This document shows positions 63,361-64,000 of a DNA stretch of 64,000 nt, piece after piece. The stretch is from Natrinema salifodinae. GTDB taxonomy: Archaea; Halobacteriota; Halobacteria; Halobacteriales; Natrialbaceae. The stretch lies in NCBI RefSeq assembly GCF_900110455.1, contig NZ_FOIS01000001.1, positions 868,001 to 932,000 of the forward strand, given 5' to 3'. Both the position numbers and the translations under genes were made by a program. Every line of letters begins with the position of its first letter. Positions within the stretch are counted from its first letter, which is position 1. Under the pieces are notes generated by a model, which did no database searches, was not told the DNA's origin, and worked only from the letters and a program-made list of their open reading frames with translations.

Positions 63361-63996
63361 ATGGAAGGGACGTCAGTCACCGTCGCATCGGTCAGCGAAG
63401 TCGGTCCCGACACCGTCGCACTCGAACTCGAGACGCCCGAAGGCTTCGATGCCCTCCCGGGTCAGTTCGTCTTACTGCGGGCCGAGCCCGAAGACGAGGT
63501 CGTCTCGCGTCACTACACGCTCTCATCGTCCGTCGACGACACCTTCGAACTCACCGTCGGGATCGATCCCGACGGCGACCTCTCGCCCTGGCTCGCCGAT
63601 CTCGAGGGCGGAGAGACCGTCCACATCGAGGGCCCGTTCGGGACGATCACCTACGAGGGCGGGGACGACATCGTCGCGATCGCCGGCGGGCCCGGCGTCG
63701 GTCCTGCAGTCGCGATCGCCGAGGCGGCCGAGGAGGCTGGCCACGGCGCCGTCGTGATCTATCAGGATGACGAGCCGGCCCACGTCGACCGGCTCGAAGC
63801 GCTCGAGGACGCGGGCGCGACGGTCGTCTTCGTCGACGAGGACGCCGACGACGACCTGGCGGACGCCGTCGCGAGCCACCACGAGGCGGGCCAGGCGTAC
63901 GCGTTCGGATTCGACGACTTCGTCACGGCCGTCGCCGAGGCGATCGAGGACGCCGGCGGCGACGCGGACCAGGCGCTGATCGAGAACTTCGGGTAA
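63361..63996 (+). CDS. FNR-like FAD/NAD(P)-binding oxidoreductase
   Basis: 211 residues. FAD motif R50-H-Y-T-L-S-S is present, followed by the NAD-binding signature IAGGPGVGPAVAIAE (about 105-120). The protein resembles ferredoxin-NAD(P) reductase-type modules without other attached domains. Being next to the KorAB ferredoxin reductase genes, it could reoxidise ferredoxin (inference). CCTTTTCAA about 30 bases before the ATG may be the TATA region. Confidence 0.85.
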   Translation: MEGTSVTVASVSEVGPDTVALELETPEGFDALPGQFVLLRAEPEDEVVSRHYTLSSSVDDTFELTVGIDPDGDLSPWLADLEGGETVHIEGPFGTITYEGGDDIVAIAGGPGVGPAVAIAEAAEEAGHGAVVIYQDDEPAHVDRLEALEDAGATVVFVDEDADDDLADAVASHHEAGQAYAFGFDDFVTAVAEAIEDAGGDADQALIENFG

Positions 63997-64000
63997 CGAG

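Overview
The window looks like haloarchaeal chromosome (class Halobacteria). Nearly every protein is strongly acidic, genes are packed and GC-rich with short spacers, several exported proteins carry twin-arginine signals followed by a lipobox, and archaeal or haloarchaeal families are present: Bat-type HTH regulator, transcription factor S, RFAP synthase, archaeal RibL, OB-fold/DHH RecJ-like nuclease, TAXI-type TRAP transporter, two-subunit 2-oxoacid:ferredoxin oxidoreductase. I found no rRNA, tRNA, CRISPR array or intact insertion sequence.

Region by region. 0-10.5 kb is a catabolic cluster for an organic or sugar acid: a TAXI TRAP transporter, two enolase-superfamily enzymes, a LarA-like protein, an IclR regulator, and a three-gene operon of SDR, cupin and FAH-fold hydrolase. 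The gene set resembles the dehydratase / dehydrogenase / diketo-hydrolase route for acid sugars. Three copies of one palindrome lie between iclR and the SDR operon. 10.6-13.8 kb holds a threonine-synthase-like enzyme, a carboxymuconolactone-decarboxylase-like protein and an MFS transporter, followed by an AT-rich gap. 14.5-27.6 kb is mostly housekeeping: a DnaJ-domain membrane protein, DNA polymerase IV, an HTH-GNAT protein, TFS, RFAP synthase, a secreted GH13 amylase, IlvD, RibL, a JAMM protein, a MaoC-like protein and a RecJ-like DHH protein. 27.8-31.6 kb is one large Tat-exported GH97 glucosidase with accessory domains. 32-39.1 kb holds MutY, a Bat-like regulator, a DUF7344 protein, a small putative zincin, a second HTH-GNAT protein, a DUF2267 protein and the GTPase YchF.

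The most unusual part is 39.08-41.38 kb. The last eight codons plus stop of ychF recur three more times downstream (39843, 40517, 41354), each time encoding VIKIVSTN or LIKIVSTN and differing mainly at synonymous positions. Each extra copy is preceded, at a fixed five-base distance, by a GTTGTGTACACTGT...ACTCAG block, and three of the four copies are followed by a GATCAGTACGG-like block. Between the copies sit AT-richer modules of about 0.67-0.84 kb, each with one cargo gene or gene pair: a lipoprotein, a membrane protein, and a Fic/Doc toxin with a small partner. This resembles a stack of site-specific insertions, or an integron-like cassette array, targeting and restoring the 3' end of ychF. 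No recombinase is encoded nearby.

41.5-45.3 kb holds a GNAT enzyme, small proteins, a UbiA prenyltransferase and a ThDP-dependent decarboxylase. 45.6-51.2 kb is a potassium/cation block (Kef-type antiporter, its regulatory subunit, a two-RCK potassium channel, TrkH); the first three genes look AT-richer than their surroundings. 51.4-64 kb holds a GlcD-type FAD oxidase, an F420/flavin LLM oxidoreductase, another DUF7344 protein, a quinone reductase, a PfpI/DJ-1 protein, a YbjQ protein, an aminotransferase, lipoprotein and membrane proteins, the KorAB-type oxidoreductase and an FNR-like flavoprotein.

Starts were often moved inward from the longest reading frame, using family alignment from memory, promoter room and overlap. 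Composition statements are by eye.
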